64,000 bases of DNA from Methylophilus sp. 5 (GCF_000515275.1 NZ_KI911560.1:2046001-2110000), one strand, 5' to 3'. Counted from the stretch's first letter, positions 26,044 through 35,066 are shown. Numbers and translations: made by a program. The notes: a model not told the origin generated them from the letters alone.

Positions 26044-26719
26044 TGCCTTGGCACTGAGCCGTTTGCTGCAACTCGCCAGCCCTATGCTGCCGGTGGGCGC
26101 CTATTGCTATTCGCAGGGGCTGGAGTGGGCGATTGACTCTGGCGAAGTGAACAATGTAGCGACTGCCCAAGCCTGGATCGGTGACAGTTTGCAGATTTAT
26201 CATGCGCGTTTTGAGTTGCCTGTGCTTTATCAGCTATATCAGGCCTGGCAAATGGGCGACCTGCTGCAAGTGCAGCACTGGGATGCTTTTTATCAGGCCG
26301 GGCGTGATACGGCAGAAGGCTGGGCCGAGACGCGGCAGATGGGCTATTCGTTGCGCCGTTTGTTAAATGAATTAAAAGAGATGCCGGCGGCACTGGTGGC
26401 ACAACTCAACACCTTGGATGCACCGGCTTTTCCAACCATGTATGCCGCTGTCGCCCAGCATTGGCAGATTGCTCATGAGCAAATGTTGCATGGCTACGCC
26501 TGGGGCTGGTTAGAAAACCAGGCCAGTGCTGCCATGAAAGCCGTACCGCTCGGGCAAGTGGCCGGGCAAACCATTTTGCTCGCCTTGGGCGAACAATTAC
26601 CGCCGGTCATACAAGCCGCCATGCAGTTGCCGGAGGATGAAATGAGCAACTTTAATCCCTTGCTCAGCATTGCCGGATGTCAACACGAAACACAATACAG
26701 CAGGTTATTTAGATCATGA
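26036..26719 (+). CDS. ureF: Urease accessory protein UreF
   Basis: A 227-residue UreF, an all-helical scaffold for the UreD-UreF-UreG activation complex. The ATG at 26036 is chosen because it gives the canonical start leading to [20 protein letters not shown] near residues 10-29; the frame is open further upstream but only inside ureE. It ends near the conserved [12 protein letters not shown]. The stop overlaps ureG (ATGA). Confidence 0.95.
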   Translation: MADALALSRLLQLASPMLPVGAYCYSQGLEWAIDSGEVNNVATAQAWIGDSLQIYHARFELPVLYQLYQAWQMGDLLQVQHWDAFYQAGRDTAEGWAETRQMGYSLRRLLNELKEMPAALVAQLNTLDAPAFPTMYAAVAQHWQIAHEQMLHGYAWGWLENQASAAMKAVPLGQVAGQTILLALGEQLPPVIQAAMQLPEDEMSNFNPLLSIAGCQHETQYSRLFRS

Positions 26720-27369
26720 AAATACATACCCAGTTTGAGTCCCCCACGCCCGCCGTCACTGACTACAAAGAGCCATTGCGGGTGGGCATTGGTGGCCCGG
26801 TTGGCTCAGGCAAAACCGCACTGACCCTCGCGCTTTGCCAGCGCCTGCGAGAGACCTACAATATCGCGGTGGTGACCAATGATATTTACACCAAGGAAGA
26901 TGCCGAGTTTTTAACGCGCAATGAAGCGCTGACGCCAGAGCGTATTATCGGTGTTGAAACCGGCGGCTGTCCGCATACCGCGATTCGTGAAGATGCGTCT
27001 ATGAATCTCGAAGCGGTGGACCAGTTGAGCAAGCGCTTTAAAACGCTGGATATTGTGTTTGTTGAAAGTGGCGGTGATAACCTGGCGGCGACCTTCAGCC
27101 CGGAGTTGTCTGATTTAACGATTTATGTGATTGATGTGGCTGCCGGGGAGAAAATCCCGCGTAAAGGCGGCCCCGGCATCACCAAGTCTGATTTGCTCGT
27201 GATCAACAAGATAGACTTGGCACCCATGGTAGGCGCTTCGCTGGAGGTCATGGATCAGGATGCCAAACGCATGCGTGGCGAAAAGCCATTTGTGTTCAGC
27301 AACCTTAAAAGCGGGCAAGGGCTGGAAGACATCGTAAAGTTTATTGAGCAGCAAGGCCTGATGCTTTGA
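26716..27369 (+). CDS. ureG: Urease accessory GTPase UreG
   Basis: A 217-residue SIMIBI-class GTPase that delivers nickel in a GTP-dependent step. Walker [12 protein letters not shown] near residues 26-36, [15 protein letters not shown] near 54-68, the nickel-binding Cys-Pro-His in [17 protein letters not shown] near 80-96, [17 protein letters not shown] near 114-130, and the base-specificity NKID near 159-162 are all present. The stop codon ends on the first base of a large palindromic hairpin. Confidence 0.97.
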   Translation: MKIHTQFESPTPAVTDYKEPLRVGIGGPVGSGKTALTLALCQRLRETYNIAVVTNDIYTKEDAEFLTRNEALTPERIIGVETGGCPHTAIREDASMNLEAVDQLSKRFKTLDIVFVESGGDNLAATFSPELSDLTIYVIDVAAGEKIPRKGGPGITKSDLLVINKIDLAPMVGASLEVMDQDAKRMRGEKPFVFSNLKSGQGLEDIVKFIEQQGLML

Positions 27370-27471
27370 ACATTGGCACTGCGCGTCCGTGGCGGCGTTG
27401 TATCGGCTTGCCGTACTAGTATGTATTGTCTGCGCCGATACGCCTCGCCACAAACGCGCATTACCAATGTT
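27369..27471. repeat. Palindromic hairpin after ureG, copy D
   Basis: A 103-bp stem-loop starting at the last base of the ureG stop codon. Arms 27369-27406 and 27435-27471 pair along almost their whole length (aacattgg / ccaatgtt at the tips, gtggcg / cgccac inside). The loop holds gtactagtatgta, similar to the core of copies A-C. It may be a shorter relative of that family and a message-end stabiliser. Confidence 0.75.
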
Positions 27472-27550
27472 GGCCCTTAAATCAATATAGAAAATTTGGT
27501 GGGTGAACGACTTTACTCATCGTGAATGCAGTTCGTTTGGAGAAGATTGA

Positions 27551-28114
27551 ATGAAAAAAAATATTCTGTTAGCTATTGCCACGCTGGTCGCATCCACCAG
27601 CGCGTTTGCCCATCCAGGTCACGGCCTGGAGTCTGGCTTTGCGGCAGGCTTTCTGCACCCACTCACAGGCTGGGATCACTTGCTGGTGATGTTGTCACTC
27701 GGTGTCTGGGCCGCGCGGCGTCCGCAGGGGCAGGGTTGGCAGTTGCCTGTGATGTTTGTGGTGGCGATGGCTATTGCCGCTTTCACCGCGATGAGCTGGT
27801 TATCTGCTTCACTGGCTGAGTTACTGGTCGCCGCCAGCGTATTGGTGATGGGCGGTTTGTTGTTGGCAGAGGTGGCTTTATCACGCGGTATTCAGCTCGC
27901 AGGTGTCGCGGTGATCGCCGCCGCCCATGGCTATTTGCATGGCGTTGAGTTAGGTAGTCATTGGACCGCGCTGGCTGGTATGGTACTGGCCACTGCGCTT
28001 TTGCATGGTTTGGGTTGGTGGTTGGGCCGTCAGACACAGCCTTGGGTACAGTCTGCGTCTAAGCTGTTGGGCGGCTTGATGCTGGTGTTTGGCGCCAGCT
28101 TGCTCTGGGCCTAA
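27551..28114 (+). CDS. HupE/UreJ-family nickel permease
   Basis: A 187-residue inner-membrane protein of the HupE/UreJ family, thought to import nickel. A cleavable signal ends after TSAFA, so the mature protein begins HPGHGLESGFAAGFLHPLTG. This N-terminal histidine cluster followed by GWDHLL is the family's metal motif. Six hydrophobic segments follow. It has a ribosome site (ggagaag) and lies behind the urease genes, where it would supply nickel. A terminator follows. Confidence 0.9.
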   Translation: MKKNILLAIATLVASTSAFAHPGHGLESGFAAGFLHPLTGWDHLLVMLSLGVWAARRPQGQGWQLPVMFVVAMAIAAFTAMSWLSASLAELLVAASVLVMGGLLLAEVALSRGIQLAGVAVIAAAHGYLHGVELGSHWTALAGMVLATALLHGLGWWLGRQTQPWVQSASKLLGGLMLVFGASLLWA

Positions 28115-28150
28115 GCGACGCCCGCAGCCACTCACGGCCGAGGTAAACGT

Positions 28151-28186
28151 AAAATGCGGATAAGTTTGTTATCCGCATTTTTTATT
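28151..28186 (+). terminator. Rho-independent terminator of the urease cluster
   Basis: Stem aaaatgcggata / tatccgcatttt with a short loop and a run of T after it, 37 bases after the permease stop. It separates the urease genes from the sensor kinase genes. Confidence 0.85.
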
Positions 28187-28306
28187 TGTGGCATGCTTTC
28201 ACATGCATTACGTCAATTAACGTAGTGATTGATTTTGTCACCTGCTCTAGCATAGCTTGGGGCGCTTATTTTCCTCTTACGGTCCCGTCTTTTTAAGGAT
28301 TGTTGA

Positions 28307-31300
28307 TTGTCACACCCGTCTGAAGTCTCACCCGTACCGCATGCCGAGCCGATACAGCGTATCGTCAAAATTCGGCGCGACTATAACAATTGGGTGGCGA
28401 ATGAAACCATAGAAGATTATGCGCTGCGTTACACGCCGCGTGCGTTTCGCAAGTGGTCTATTCTGCGGGTCTCGAATACGGCCCTGGGCGCGATTTCGTT
28501 TTTGGTGCTGGAGGCGATTGGCGGCACGATTACCATTAATTATGGCTTCCCTAATGCCTTGTGGGCGATTCTGGCCGTTGGCCTGATTATCTTTTTAACC
28601 GGCTTGCCAATTAGCTACTATGCCGCCAAATATGGCCTGGACATGGATTTGCTTACCCGCGGCGCGGGCTTTGGCTATATCGGTTCGACCATTTCTTCGT
28701 TTATTTATGCCTCGTTCACGTTTATTCTGTTTTCGCTCGAAGCGGCGATTATGGGCTATGCGCTCGAGCTGTATTTTCATCTACCGTTATATCTGGGCTA
28801 TCTGGTCAGTGCGTTGATTGTGATTCCGCTGGTGACGCATGGCGTGACCTTGATCAGCCGTATTCAGATGATCACGCAACCGATCTGGATTGCGCTGATG
28901 TTTTTGCCGTTTTTTGCCATTATCCAGATGGACCCGGATGTACTGCATCGCTTGAGTACGTTTGCGGGGGTCTCTACCGATGGCGGCCACTTTAACTGGG
29001 TGATGTTTGGCACGGCGACTGCTGTGGGGGTGGCGCTGATCCCGCAGATTGGCGAGCAGGTTGACTTTTTGCGCTTTATGCCCGAGCGTAACAAAGAAAA
29101 TTACTGGCGCTGGAACTTAGGCGTACTGATGGCGGGCCCGGGCTGGGTGATTCTTGGCATGCTCAAAATGTTGGCGGGGGCTTTGCTGGCTTACCTGGTG
29201 TATAACCGCGATATGCCGCTTAGCTCGGCGGTGAATCCTACCCATATGTACTGGGTCGGTTTTGAGCATGTGTTTAGTAATCACCAGGTGGCGTTAGCGG
29301 TGACGGCGCTGTTTGTCTGTGTGTCGCAAATCAAGGTCAATATGACCAATGCCTATGCGGGCTCGCTGGCGTGGTCCAACTTTTTTGCCCGCCTCACGCA
29401 TAGTCACCCCGGCCGCATTGTGTGGGTAGCTTTCAACGTCATGATCGCCATTGTGCTGATGGAGCTCAATGTATTTCAGGCGCTGGAAGAAATATTAGGC
29501 CTGTATGCCAATATTGCCATCGCCTGGATTGCCGCCGTGGTGGCTGACCTGGTGATTAATAAGCCGCTGGGATTAAGCCCCAAAGGCATTGAGTTCAGGC
29601 GCGCTTATTTATACGATATTAACCCGGTGGGTGTCGGCGCCATGTTTATTGCGTCGGCGATTTCGATTGCCGCTTATACCGGCATCATGGGCGTATTGGC
29701 GCAGTCGTTTTCTACTTTTATTTCGCTGTTTACCGCGTTGCTCATGTCGCCGCTGATTGCCTGGTACACCAAAGGTAAATATTACCTGGCCAGACAGCGC
29801 CCCACTTATTTGCAACCCTCGACCACCAAGCAATGTGTGATCTGTGAGCGCGAGTATGAGGTGAGTGACATGGCGCATTGTCCGGCCTATGGCGGTGCGA
29901 TTTGCTCACTATGCTGCTGCCTGGATGCGCGTTGCCATGATGCCTGCAAACCCCAGGCCAGACTGAGTGCGCAATGGGAGGCACTGAATAAAAAGTTTTT
30001 GCCGCCACGGTTATGGCCGCATTTAAATGGCGGCGTGGCGCACTTTTTGTTGCTGATGGTGATCGCCATGATTTTGTTTGGCGCCACCATCGGCTTGATT
30101 TACCTGCATGATGCGCTGACGGTCGGCCGTGAATACCCCGGGCTGATGCAGCACTTTCGCTCCGGGTATTTAAAAGTGTTTGTCGCTTTGCTGTTTTTGG
30201 GCGGCATCGTCGCCTGGTGGCTGGTGCTCACCTCTGCCAGTCGCCGTGTGGCGCAAGAAGAATCTAACCGGCAAACCGGGTTGTTGCTGGAAGAAATTGA
30301 GTCACATAAAAAAACCGATACGCAGTTGCAAAAAGCGCGCAGGCTGGCAGAAGAAGCCAACCAGGCCAAGAGCCGTTATATTACCGGCATTAGCCACGAG
30401 CTACGCACGCCGCTTAATAGCATTTTGGGCTATGCGCAGTTGCTCACCAATGACGACAGTATCCCTGAGCACCGCAAGCAGGCAATTAAAACCATTAGCC
30501 GCGGCGGCGAGCATTTGTTATCGCTGATTGAAAGCACATTGGATATTGCGCGCATTGAAAGCGGCAAGATGACGTTTGATGTTAAACCGCTGCATTTTCC
30601 AGAGTTTATTAGCCAGATGGTCAGCATGTTTGAGCTGCAGGCACAAAACAAAGGCCTGGCCTTTTATTTTGAGCAGCCAGGCAATTTGCCGGAGTACGTG
30701 CGTGCCGACCATAAGCGGCTGATGCAGATTCTGGTGAATATTTTAGGCAATGCCGTCAAATTTACCACCAAGGGCAGTGTGACTTTCAAGGTGAGTTATG
30801 CGCGTGAAATTGCGCAAATTGATATTGCAGATACCGGCCCCGGCATCGCACCTAATGAAGTCGAAAAAATCTTTGAGCCGTTTGAGCGCGGCAGTGCGGC
30901 AGATGTGGTTGGCATTGGCGGCACCGGTTTAGGCTTAACCATCAGTAAATTGCTCACGCAACTGATGGGGGGCGAAATGCAGTTTGATAGCGTGCTGGGG
31001 CAAGGCACGCGGTTTGAAATTCGCCTGTTTTTACCGCAGATTCGCGAAACCGCGCATTTGTCGAAAAAAGCCGTGCGCCAGCGCATTGGTTACGAAGGTC
31101 CTGTACGCACCATATTGGTGGTTGATAATGAGGAAGTTGATCGCGAGCTGTTGCGCGATGCCTTGCAGCCACTGGGCTTTATTGTGCATGAAGCAGGCAA
31201 CGGCCAGGCCTGTGTGAATCAATACCAGATGGTACATGCAGACTTGATTTTGATGGATTTAGCCATGCCGGTGATGGATGGCTGGGAGGCGGCTTATATT

Positions 31301-31735
31301 ATTCGCCAGGTGCATCAATCCAAATTGCCAATTGCCATTATCTCGGCCAACGCCTATGACCGTAGCCTGGATAACCAGGCCAAGATTCCGGCGCAGGACT
31401 TCTTTGTCAAGCCGGTGAATCTCGACGAAGTATTGGACTGGATAGGCAATCAGCTCGGTCTGACCTGGCGCTATGCCGATAGCGCTACCGCCAAGCTTGC
31501 ACCACCGCCATTGTCTGTGAGCGATGCTGATGCTATGCAACCTATTCCGGCGGCATTGCTCGAGAGCATGGGCCAGTTCGCGCGCATGGGCTACGTGAAA
31601 GGCGTGCGCGAGGTGCTGGCGACGCTGAACAGCGACTATGCGCAACATCAACCGTTCATTCACGCGTCACAACAGGCCATGGAACGCTTTGATTTTGCTA
31701 AACTGCAACGTTTGATTGAGGAGTACACCCAATGA
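28307..31735 (+). CDS. NCS1 permease-histidine kinase-receiver fusion sensor
   Basis: An 1142-residue hybrid sensor. Residues about 20-495 form a complete NCS1-type (nucleobase/urea/hydantoin) permease with about twelve membrane segments, starting RDYNNWVANETIEDYALRYT. Residues about 510-545 are cysteine-rich (CVICEREY, then CSLCCCLDARCHDACKP) and may bind zinc. Two more membrane segments lie near 575-645, then a short coiled coil, HisKA with SHELRTPLNSILGYAQLL (His697), HATPase_c with NILGNAVKFT near 810 and DTGPGIAP near 842, and a receiver whose acceptor is in ILMDLAMPVMDG near 981. Translation probably starts at TTG 28307, 7 bases after aagga. The last 4 bp overlap the response regulator gene. 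It probably senses a nitrogen compound through the permease part, most likely urea or an amide given the neighbours; this is inference. Confidence 0.9.
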   Translation: MSHPSEVSPVPHAEPIQRIVKIRRDYNNWVANETIEDYALRYTPRAFRKWSILRVSNTALGAISFLVLEAIGGTITINYGFPNALWAILAVGLIIFLTGLPISYYAAKYGLDMDLLTRGAGFGYIGSTISSFIYASFTFILFSLEAAIMGYALELYFHLPLYLGYLVSALIVIPLVTHGVTLISRIQMITQPIWIALMFLPFFAIIQMDPDVLHRLSTFAGVSTDGGHFNWVMFGTATAVGVALIPQIGEQVDFLRFMPERNKENYWRWNLGVLMAGPGWVILGMLKMLAGALLAYLVYNRDMPLSSAVNPTHMYWVGFEHVFSNHQVALAVTALFVCVSQIKVNMTNAYAGSLAWSNFFARLTHSHPGRIVWVAFNVMIAIVLMELNVFQALEEILGLYANIAIAWIAAVVADLVINKPLGLSPKGIEFRRAYLYDINPVGVGAMFIASAISIAAYTGIMGVLAQSFSTFISLFTALLMSPLIAWYTKGKYYLARQRPTYLQPSTTKQCVICEREYEVSDMAHCPAYGGAICSLCCCLDARCHDACKPQARLSAQWEALNKKFLPPRLWPHLNGGVAHFLLLMVIAMILFGATIGLIYLHDALTVGREYPGLMQHFRSGYLKVFVALLFLGGIVAWWLVLTSASRRVAQEESNRQTGLLLEEIESHKKTDTQLQKARRLAEEANQAKSRYITGISHELRTPLNSILGYAQLLTNDDSIPEHRKQAIKTISRGGEHLLSLIESTLDIARIESGKMTFDVKPLHFPEFISQMVSMFELQAQNKGLAFYFEQPGNLPEYVRADHKRLMQILVNILGNAVKFTTKGSVTFKVSYAREIAQIDIADTGPGIAPNEVEKIFEPFERGSAADVVGIGGTGLGLTISKLLTQLMGGEMQFDSVLGQGTRFEIRLFLPQIRETAHLSKKAVRQRIGYEGPVRTILVVDNEEVDRELLRDALQPLGFIVHEAGNGQACVNQYQMVHADLILMDLAMPVMDGWEAAYIIRQVHQSKLPIAIISANAYDRSLDNQAKIPAQDFFVKPVNLDEVLDWIGNQLGLTWRYADSATAKLAPPPLSVSDADAMQPIPAALLESMGQFARMGYVKGVREVLATLNSDYAQHQPFIHASQQAMERFDFAKLQRLIEEYTQ

Positions 31736-32664
31736 CCAGCCACAGCCATACCGTGTTAATTGTGGATGATGTGCCAGAAAATCTGGCCTATCTGCATGAC
31801 GCACTGGATGAGTCCGGCTACCAGGTCTATGTCGCTAACTCGGGCGAAATGGCATTGCAAGTGGCGCACCTGATGCAGCCGCATGTGATTTTAATGGACG
31901 CCATGATGCCCGGCCTCGATGGCTTTGCCACCTGCAGGCGCATCAAAGCAGCTGCAGAAACCCAGCATATCCCGGTGATTTTTATGACAGGCCTGACCGA
32001 AATCGAGCACGTCACCATGGCGTTTGATGCCGGTGGTGTCGATTATGTGACCAAGCCGGTGCGCCCGGCAGAAGTGTTGGCACGACTAAAAGCCCATGTG
32101 CAGAATGCGACCAAAATGCATCAGGCCACCTCTGCACTGGATGCCTTTGGCCAGGCGACCATTGCCATTTTGCCCACCGATAAACGCCTGGTGTGGCAAA
32201 CGCCACTGGCCAAGCAATACCTGGAACAGTATTTTGCCGAATGGGCAGCCAAAGAAGCCTATAGCGCGGTACAAACATTGCCGCCTATGATTTACCAATG
32301 GTTAGAAAGCTCTATCCAGCAGTTTTCCAGCGGGCAGTCCATGCAAACACTCAGTGTGAATCAGGGCAATGCGCGCTTGAGCCTGACGGTGGCCAATACC
32401 AGCGAAGAGCAATGGGTGGTGGTGCTACGCGAGCATTCAGACGAACTGCAAATTGAATCGCTAGGTAAAGTATTTCAATTGACCAAGCGCGAATCAGAGG
32501 TGCTGTACTGGACGGTCAAGGGCAAAACCAATAAGGATGTCGGTGAGATTTTAGGCACCAGCCCGCGTACCATTAATAAACACCTGGAGCATGTGTTCCA
32601 AAAACTGGGGGTCGAGACCAGAACGGCGGCGGCTTCACTGGTGGCGTCAAAAATCAAGTTCTAG
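31732..32664 (+). CDS. LuxR-type response regulator
   Basis: A 310-residue two-component regulator. The N-terminal receiver has the acid pair in VLIVDDVPEN, the acceptor aspartate in VILMDAMMPGLDGF near residue 57, and the lysine in YVTKPVRP near 107. A linker of about 110 residues follows. The C-terminal LuxR/NarL helix-turn-helix LTKRESEVLYWTVKGKTNKD is near 248-267, then TINKHLEHVFQKLGV. The start overlaps the hybrid kinase stop, so they form a phosphorelay pair. Plausible targets are the fmd/urt/ure genes next door; no binding sites were identified. Confidence 0.92.
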   Translation: MTSHSHTVLIVDDVPENLAYLHDALDESGYQVYVANSGEMALQVAHLMQPHVILMDAMMPGLDGFATCRRIKAAAETQHIPVIFMTGLTEIEHVTMAFDAGGVDYVTKPVRPAEVLARLKAHVQNATKMHQATSALDAFGQATIAILPTDKRLVWQTPLAKQYLEQYFAEWAAKEAYSAVQTLPPMIYQWLESSIQQFSSGQSMQTLSVNQGNARLSLTVANTSEEQWVVVLREHSDELQIESLGKVFQLTKRESEVLYWTVKGKTNKDVGEILGTSPRTINKHLEHVFQKLGVETRTAAASLVASKIKF

Positions 32665-32697
32665 GCAAATCCAACTTCATCTACTCAAGGAGTATCC

Positions 32698-33489
32698 ATG
32701 GATCTACAACTGGCAGGTAAAAAAGCACTCGTCTCAGGTTCAACTGCTGGCATCGGCCTGGCCATCGCCAGCCAGCTGGCACAAGAAGGGGCACAGGTCA
32801 TTATCAATGGCCGCTCGCAGGCTTCGGTGTCAGAGGTGGTGACAACATTAACCAAGCAAACGGGCGGTCATGTGCAAGGGTTTGCCGGAGACCTGAGTCA
32901 GGCAGACGTGGCGCAAGCTTTGGTTAAGTCGCATCCTGAGGTTGATATCCTGGTCAATAACCTGGGGATTTTTGAACCTAAAGCGTTTGAAGACATTCCG
33001 GATGCTGACTGGCTGCGTTTTTTTGATGTCAATGTACTGAGTGGTGTGCGACTGTCCAGATTGTATCTGCCCTATATGAAGCAGCAGGACTGGGGGCGTA
33101 TTGTATTTATTTCCAGTGAGAGCGGCATACAGATTCCGCCGGAAATGATTCACTATGGCATGACCAAGTCGGCGCAAATTGCCGTGGCGCGTGGTCTGGC
33201 AGAGTCGCTGGCGGGGACGCAAATTACGGTCAATAGCATTTTGCCCGGCCCGACTCGTTCGAGAGGCGTGGGTGACTTTGTAGAAGCCATGGCGCAAGCC
33301 GAGCAAAAGTCAGCAGAAAGTTTTGAAAAAGAATTCTTTGAGCATGTACGGCCAACCTCGCTGATTAAACGCTTTGCAACAACTGAAGAGGTGGCTAATC
33401 TGGTGACTTATATCGCCAGCCCCTTGTCTTCAGCCACCAATGGCGCGGCATTACGGGTGGATGGTGGCGTGATAAAAAGTGCGTTTTAA
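32698..33489 (+). CDS. SDR-family oxidoreductase
   Basis: A 263-residue short-chain dehydrogenase/reductase. The nucleotide motif is GSTAGIGLAIA near residues 14-24, then NNLGIF, the catalytic serine in ISSESG near 142 and the YGMTK tyrosine-lysine pair near 153-157. The C-terminus DGGVIKSAF closes the fold as usual. It has its own aaggag site 34 bp after the regulator and may be co-transcribed with it. Substrate unknown. Confidence 0.88.
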   Translation: MDLQLAGKKALVSGSTAGIGLAIASQLAQEGAQVIINGRSQASVSEVVTTLTKQTGGHVQGFAGDLSQADVAQALVKSHPEVDILVNNLGIFEPKAFEDIPDADWLRFFDVNVLSGVRLSRLYLPYMKQQDWGRIVFISSESGIQIPPEMIHYGMTKSAQIAVARGLAESLAGTQITVNSILPGPTRSRGVGDFVEAMAQAEQKSAESFEKEFFEHVRPTSLIKRFATTEEVANLVTYIASPLSSATNGAALRVDGGVIKSAF

Positions 33490-33529
33490 AGAGAAACGGC
33501 CTACCAGGGCGATCAATTCCCGGCAGGCC

Positions 33530-33565
33530 GGTATCTGGTGTTGAGAGAGGAAAACACCAGATACC
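33530..33565. terminator. Bidirectional hairpin between converging genes
   Basis: Stem ggtatctggtgtt / aacaccagatacc with a 10-base loop between the SDR gene (+) and the outer-membrane protein gene (-). Its last base touches the stop codon of the latter. It should serve both converging transcripts. Confidence 0.7.
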
Positions 33566-34134
33566 TAAAAGTGGTAAACAACGCCTACCGTAGTCACATT
33601 AGAGTCAAAAGATTTGCTGCCACCGCTGTTGACATCGACTTCGGCCCGATAGTGGTCCCAGCCCACGCGCATAGAGACTGCTTTGTCAAAATGGTACTCC
33701 GCACCCAAGCCATAGGTGGCACCCATGTGTGTCGCATCGTCATAAGCACTTAAGCCTGACACTTTGCTGCTGGTGGCGGCAACGCCTAATTTTCCATACA
33801 CATCAAAGGCATCGTTGAGTGGCAAAATACCGACGGCAGTCAGGCTGAGTGCATCTGCCTTGACGCTGCCATGCACATTGTCGGTGACTTTGCCTATGCC
33901 GGTATATTGGCCTTCGACGGCAAAATACGGGTTAAATTTATAACCGGCGAGCACACCGGCCACGGCTTGGCTGTCTTTGTCGACCCCGTTGGGTGTTTTG
34001 AGGTTAGGCATGCCCATGCCCAGGTTAGCACCGGCATAAAAGCCTTCAGTACTCGTCCCTTCAGCCGCGGCCCAGAGTGGTGTGGCGAAGGTCACACTGC
34101 TGATTAACAATAAGAGGATCTGTTTACGTATCAT
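33565..34134 (-). CDS. OmpA-like outer-membrane beta-barrel protein
   Basis: A 189-residue small barrel of the OmpA/OprF-type membrane-domain class. The signal peptide ends after TPLWA. The strands are typical (GFYAGANLGMGMPNL near 31-45, AVAGVLAGYKFNPYFAVEGQ near 57-76), and the protein ends TTVGVVYHF with the terminal aromatic needed for assembly. A ggag site precedes the ATG. It lies 27 bp after the TPR protein gene on the same strand. Function unknown; perhaps structural. Confidence 0.82.
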   Translation of the reverse strand: MIRKQILLLLISSVTFATPLWAAAEGTSTEGFYAGANLGMGMPNLKTPNGVDKDSQAVAGVLAGYKFNPYFAVEGQYTGIGKVTDNVHGSVKADALSLTAVGILPLNDAFDVYGKLGVAATSSKVSGLSAYDDATHMGATYGLGAEYHFDKAVSMRVGWDHYRAEVDVNSGGSKSFDSNVTTVGVVYHF

Positions 34135-34161
34135 GCTTACTCCAATAGCTATTGATGAATC

Positions 34162-34812
34162 TTATTTAAGTTTGCTCTGCGCCAGTTTCAGGCCGTCTTC
34201 GATATCCTGCTTGCGGCCAGCATCTGCATCTTCACGGCCAGGGCGCGCAGGTGCTTGTAAGGCCTTCTGGTAGTAAGTCACCGCTTGGGCGTTGTCACCT
34301 TGCGCCCGTAAATAATCCGCATAAAAGTAATTGCTATCTATGCCGGTCGGGTTGAGTTGCAAGGCTTTTTCCAGGTATTCGCGGCCTTTTTTCTTGTCGC
34401 CAAAACCAATCGGCCAGCCTGGTACGCGAAAGTACAGTGAACCTAGCGTGGTGTAGGCCGAGCCATTGAGCGCTTGTGGATTGGTTTTGATGCTGGCTTG
34501 TAACAAGTCGCGCGCCTGTTCGGCAGCTTTCAAGGCATTGACCGGGTGTAATGGCCCCATGCTTTTGGCGTAGCCACCCAGTACGATGGCTTCCCATATC
34601 TGCGCCTCATTCGCCTCCGGGTTTTTCGCTGTTAGCTGGTGCGCTTGTTCGCTCAGGGTTTTAAAAGAGGCTTCTTGCTGGTCTTTACTTGTTTGGTAGG
34701 TGGCTTTTGCCCAGGCATGTTGCAGGCTGGCCAATTCATTATCCAGTGCTTCATCTGCAAGGGCGGCGCTGGTTAGCAAGGCCAGGCAGGTATACATGAT
34801 CAAACGTTTCAC
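34162..34812 (-). CDS. Periplasmic TPR-like protein
   Basis: A 216-residue exported protein. The GTG at 34812 is chosen because gggag lies 8 bases upstream and it gives a proper signal peptide (MKRLIMYTCLALLTSAALA); the frame is open further upstream but without a ribosome site. Helical repeats typical of TPR folds follow, including TLGSLYFRVPGWPIGFGDKK and an AQAVTYYQKALQAP repeat near the C-terminus. TPR proteins scaffold envelope complexes. It is upstream of, and probably co-transcribed with, the barrel protein gene. Confidence 0.75.
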   Translation of the reverse strand: MKRLIMYTCLALLTSAALADEALDNELASLQHAWAKATYQTSKDQQEASFKTLSEQAHQLTAKNPEANEAQIWEAIVLGGYAKSMGPLHPVNALKAAEQARDLLQASIKTNPQALNGSAYTTLGSLYFRVPGWPIGFGDKKKGREYLEKALQLNPTGIDSNYFYADYLRAQGDNAQAVTYYQKALQAPARPGREDADAGRKQDIEDGLKLAQSKLK

Positions 34813-34961
34813 AATGGCTCCCAGTTTAAATAAGGACATTTTTGCAATAAGAGTGCCAGTCTTAAGGGTTGGCAAAAAAACAAATGTTCTTTAAATAAAT
34901 CATATAGTTACTCTTTTATTTTTGCAGCGGGCGCAGGTGTTTAGGCTTGCTGTAGAAGAGA

Positions 34962-34999
34962 ACCCTGCTTTTTTTGCAGGGTCACAGGAGGTGACTGTG
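34962..34999 (+). promoter_or_regulatory. Leader hairpins before efflux gene
   Basis: Two adjacent stems: accctgc / gcagggt at 34962-34982 with an all-T loop, and gtcac / gtgac at 34981-34995 with aggag in the loop. The second presents or hides the ribosome site of the short leader ORF. The arrangement resembles leaders of drug-inducible genes, but regulation is inferred. Confidence 0.4.
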
Positions 35000-35053
35000 C
35001 AAAAAATGCATGCTATGGTCAGCGGGATGCCAGAAAAAATAATCAATGAATAG
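34997..35053 (+). CDS. Putative 18-residue leader peptide
   Basis: A short ORF beginning GTG, 4 bases after a near-perfect aggaggt ribosome site, and ending TAG 13 bp before the ATG of the efflux pump gene. The product would read MQKMHAMVSGMPEKIINE. The pump gene itself lacks a good ribosome site, so its translation may depend on ribosomes finishing this ORF. This fits translational coupling or attenuation. Not proven to be expressed. Confidence 0.4.
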   Translation: MQKMHAMVSGMPEKIINE

Positions 35054-35066
35054 ATTGTGAATCGTG

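Noticed and set aside
17777..27471. Intergenic repeats as a CRISPR array or insertion sequences
   Set aside because: Copies are far apart, palindromic and without regular spacers or a transposase, so neither class fits.
28307..31735. Permease-kinase fusion as a sequencing frameshift joining two genes
   Set aside because: The frame is continuous over 1142 codons, and a shared linker with membrane helices and a coiled coil joins the parts, so a real fusion is much more likely.
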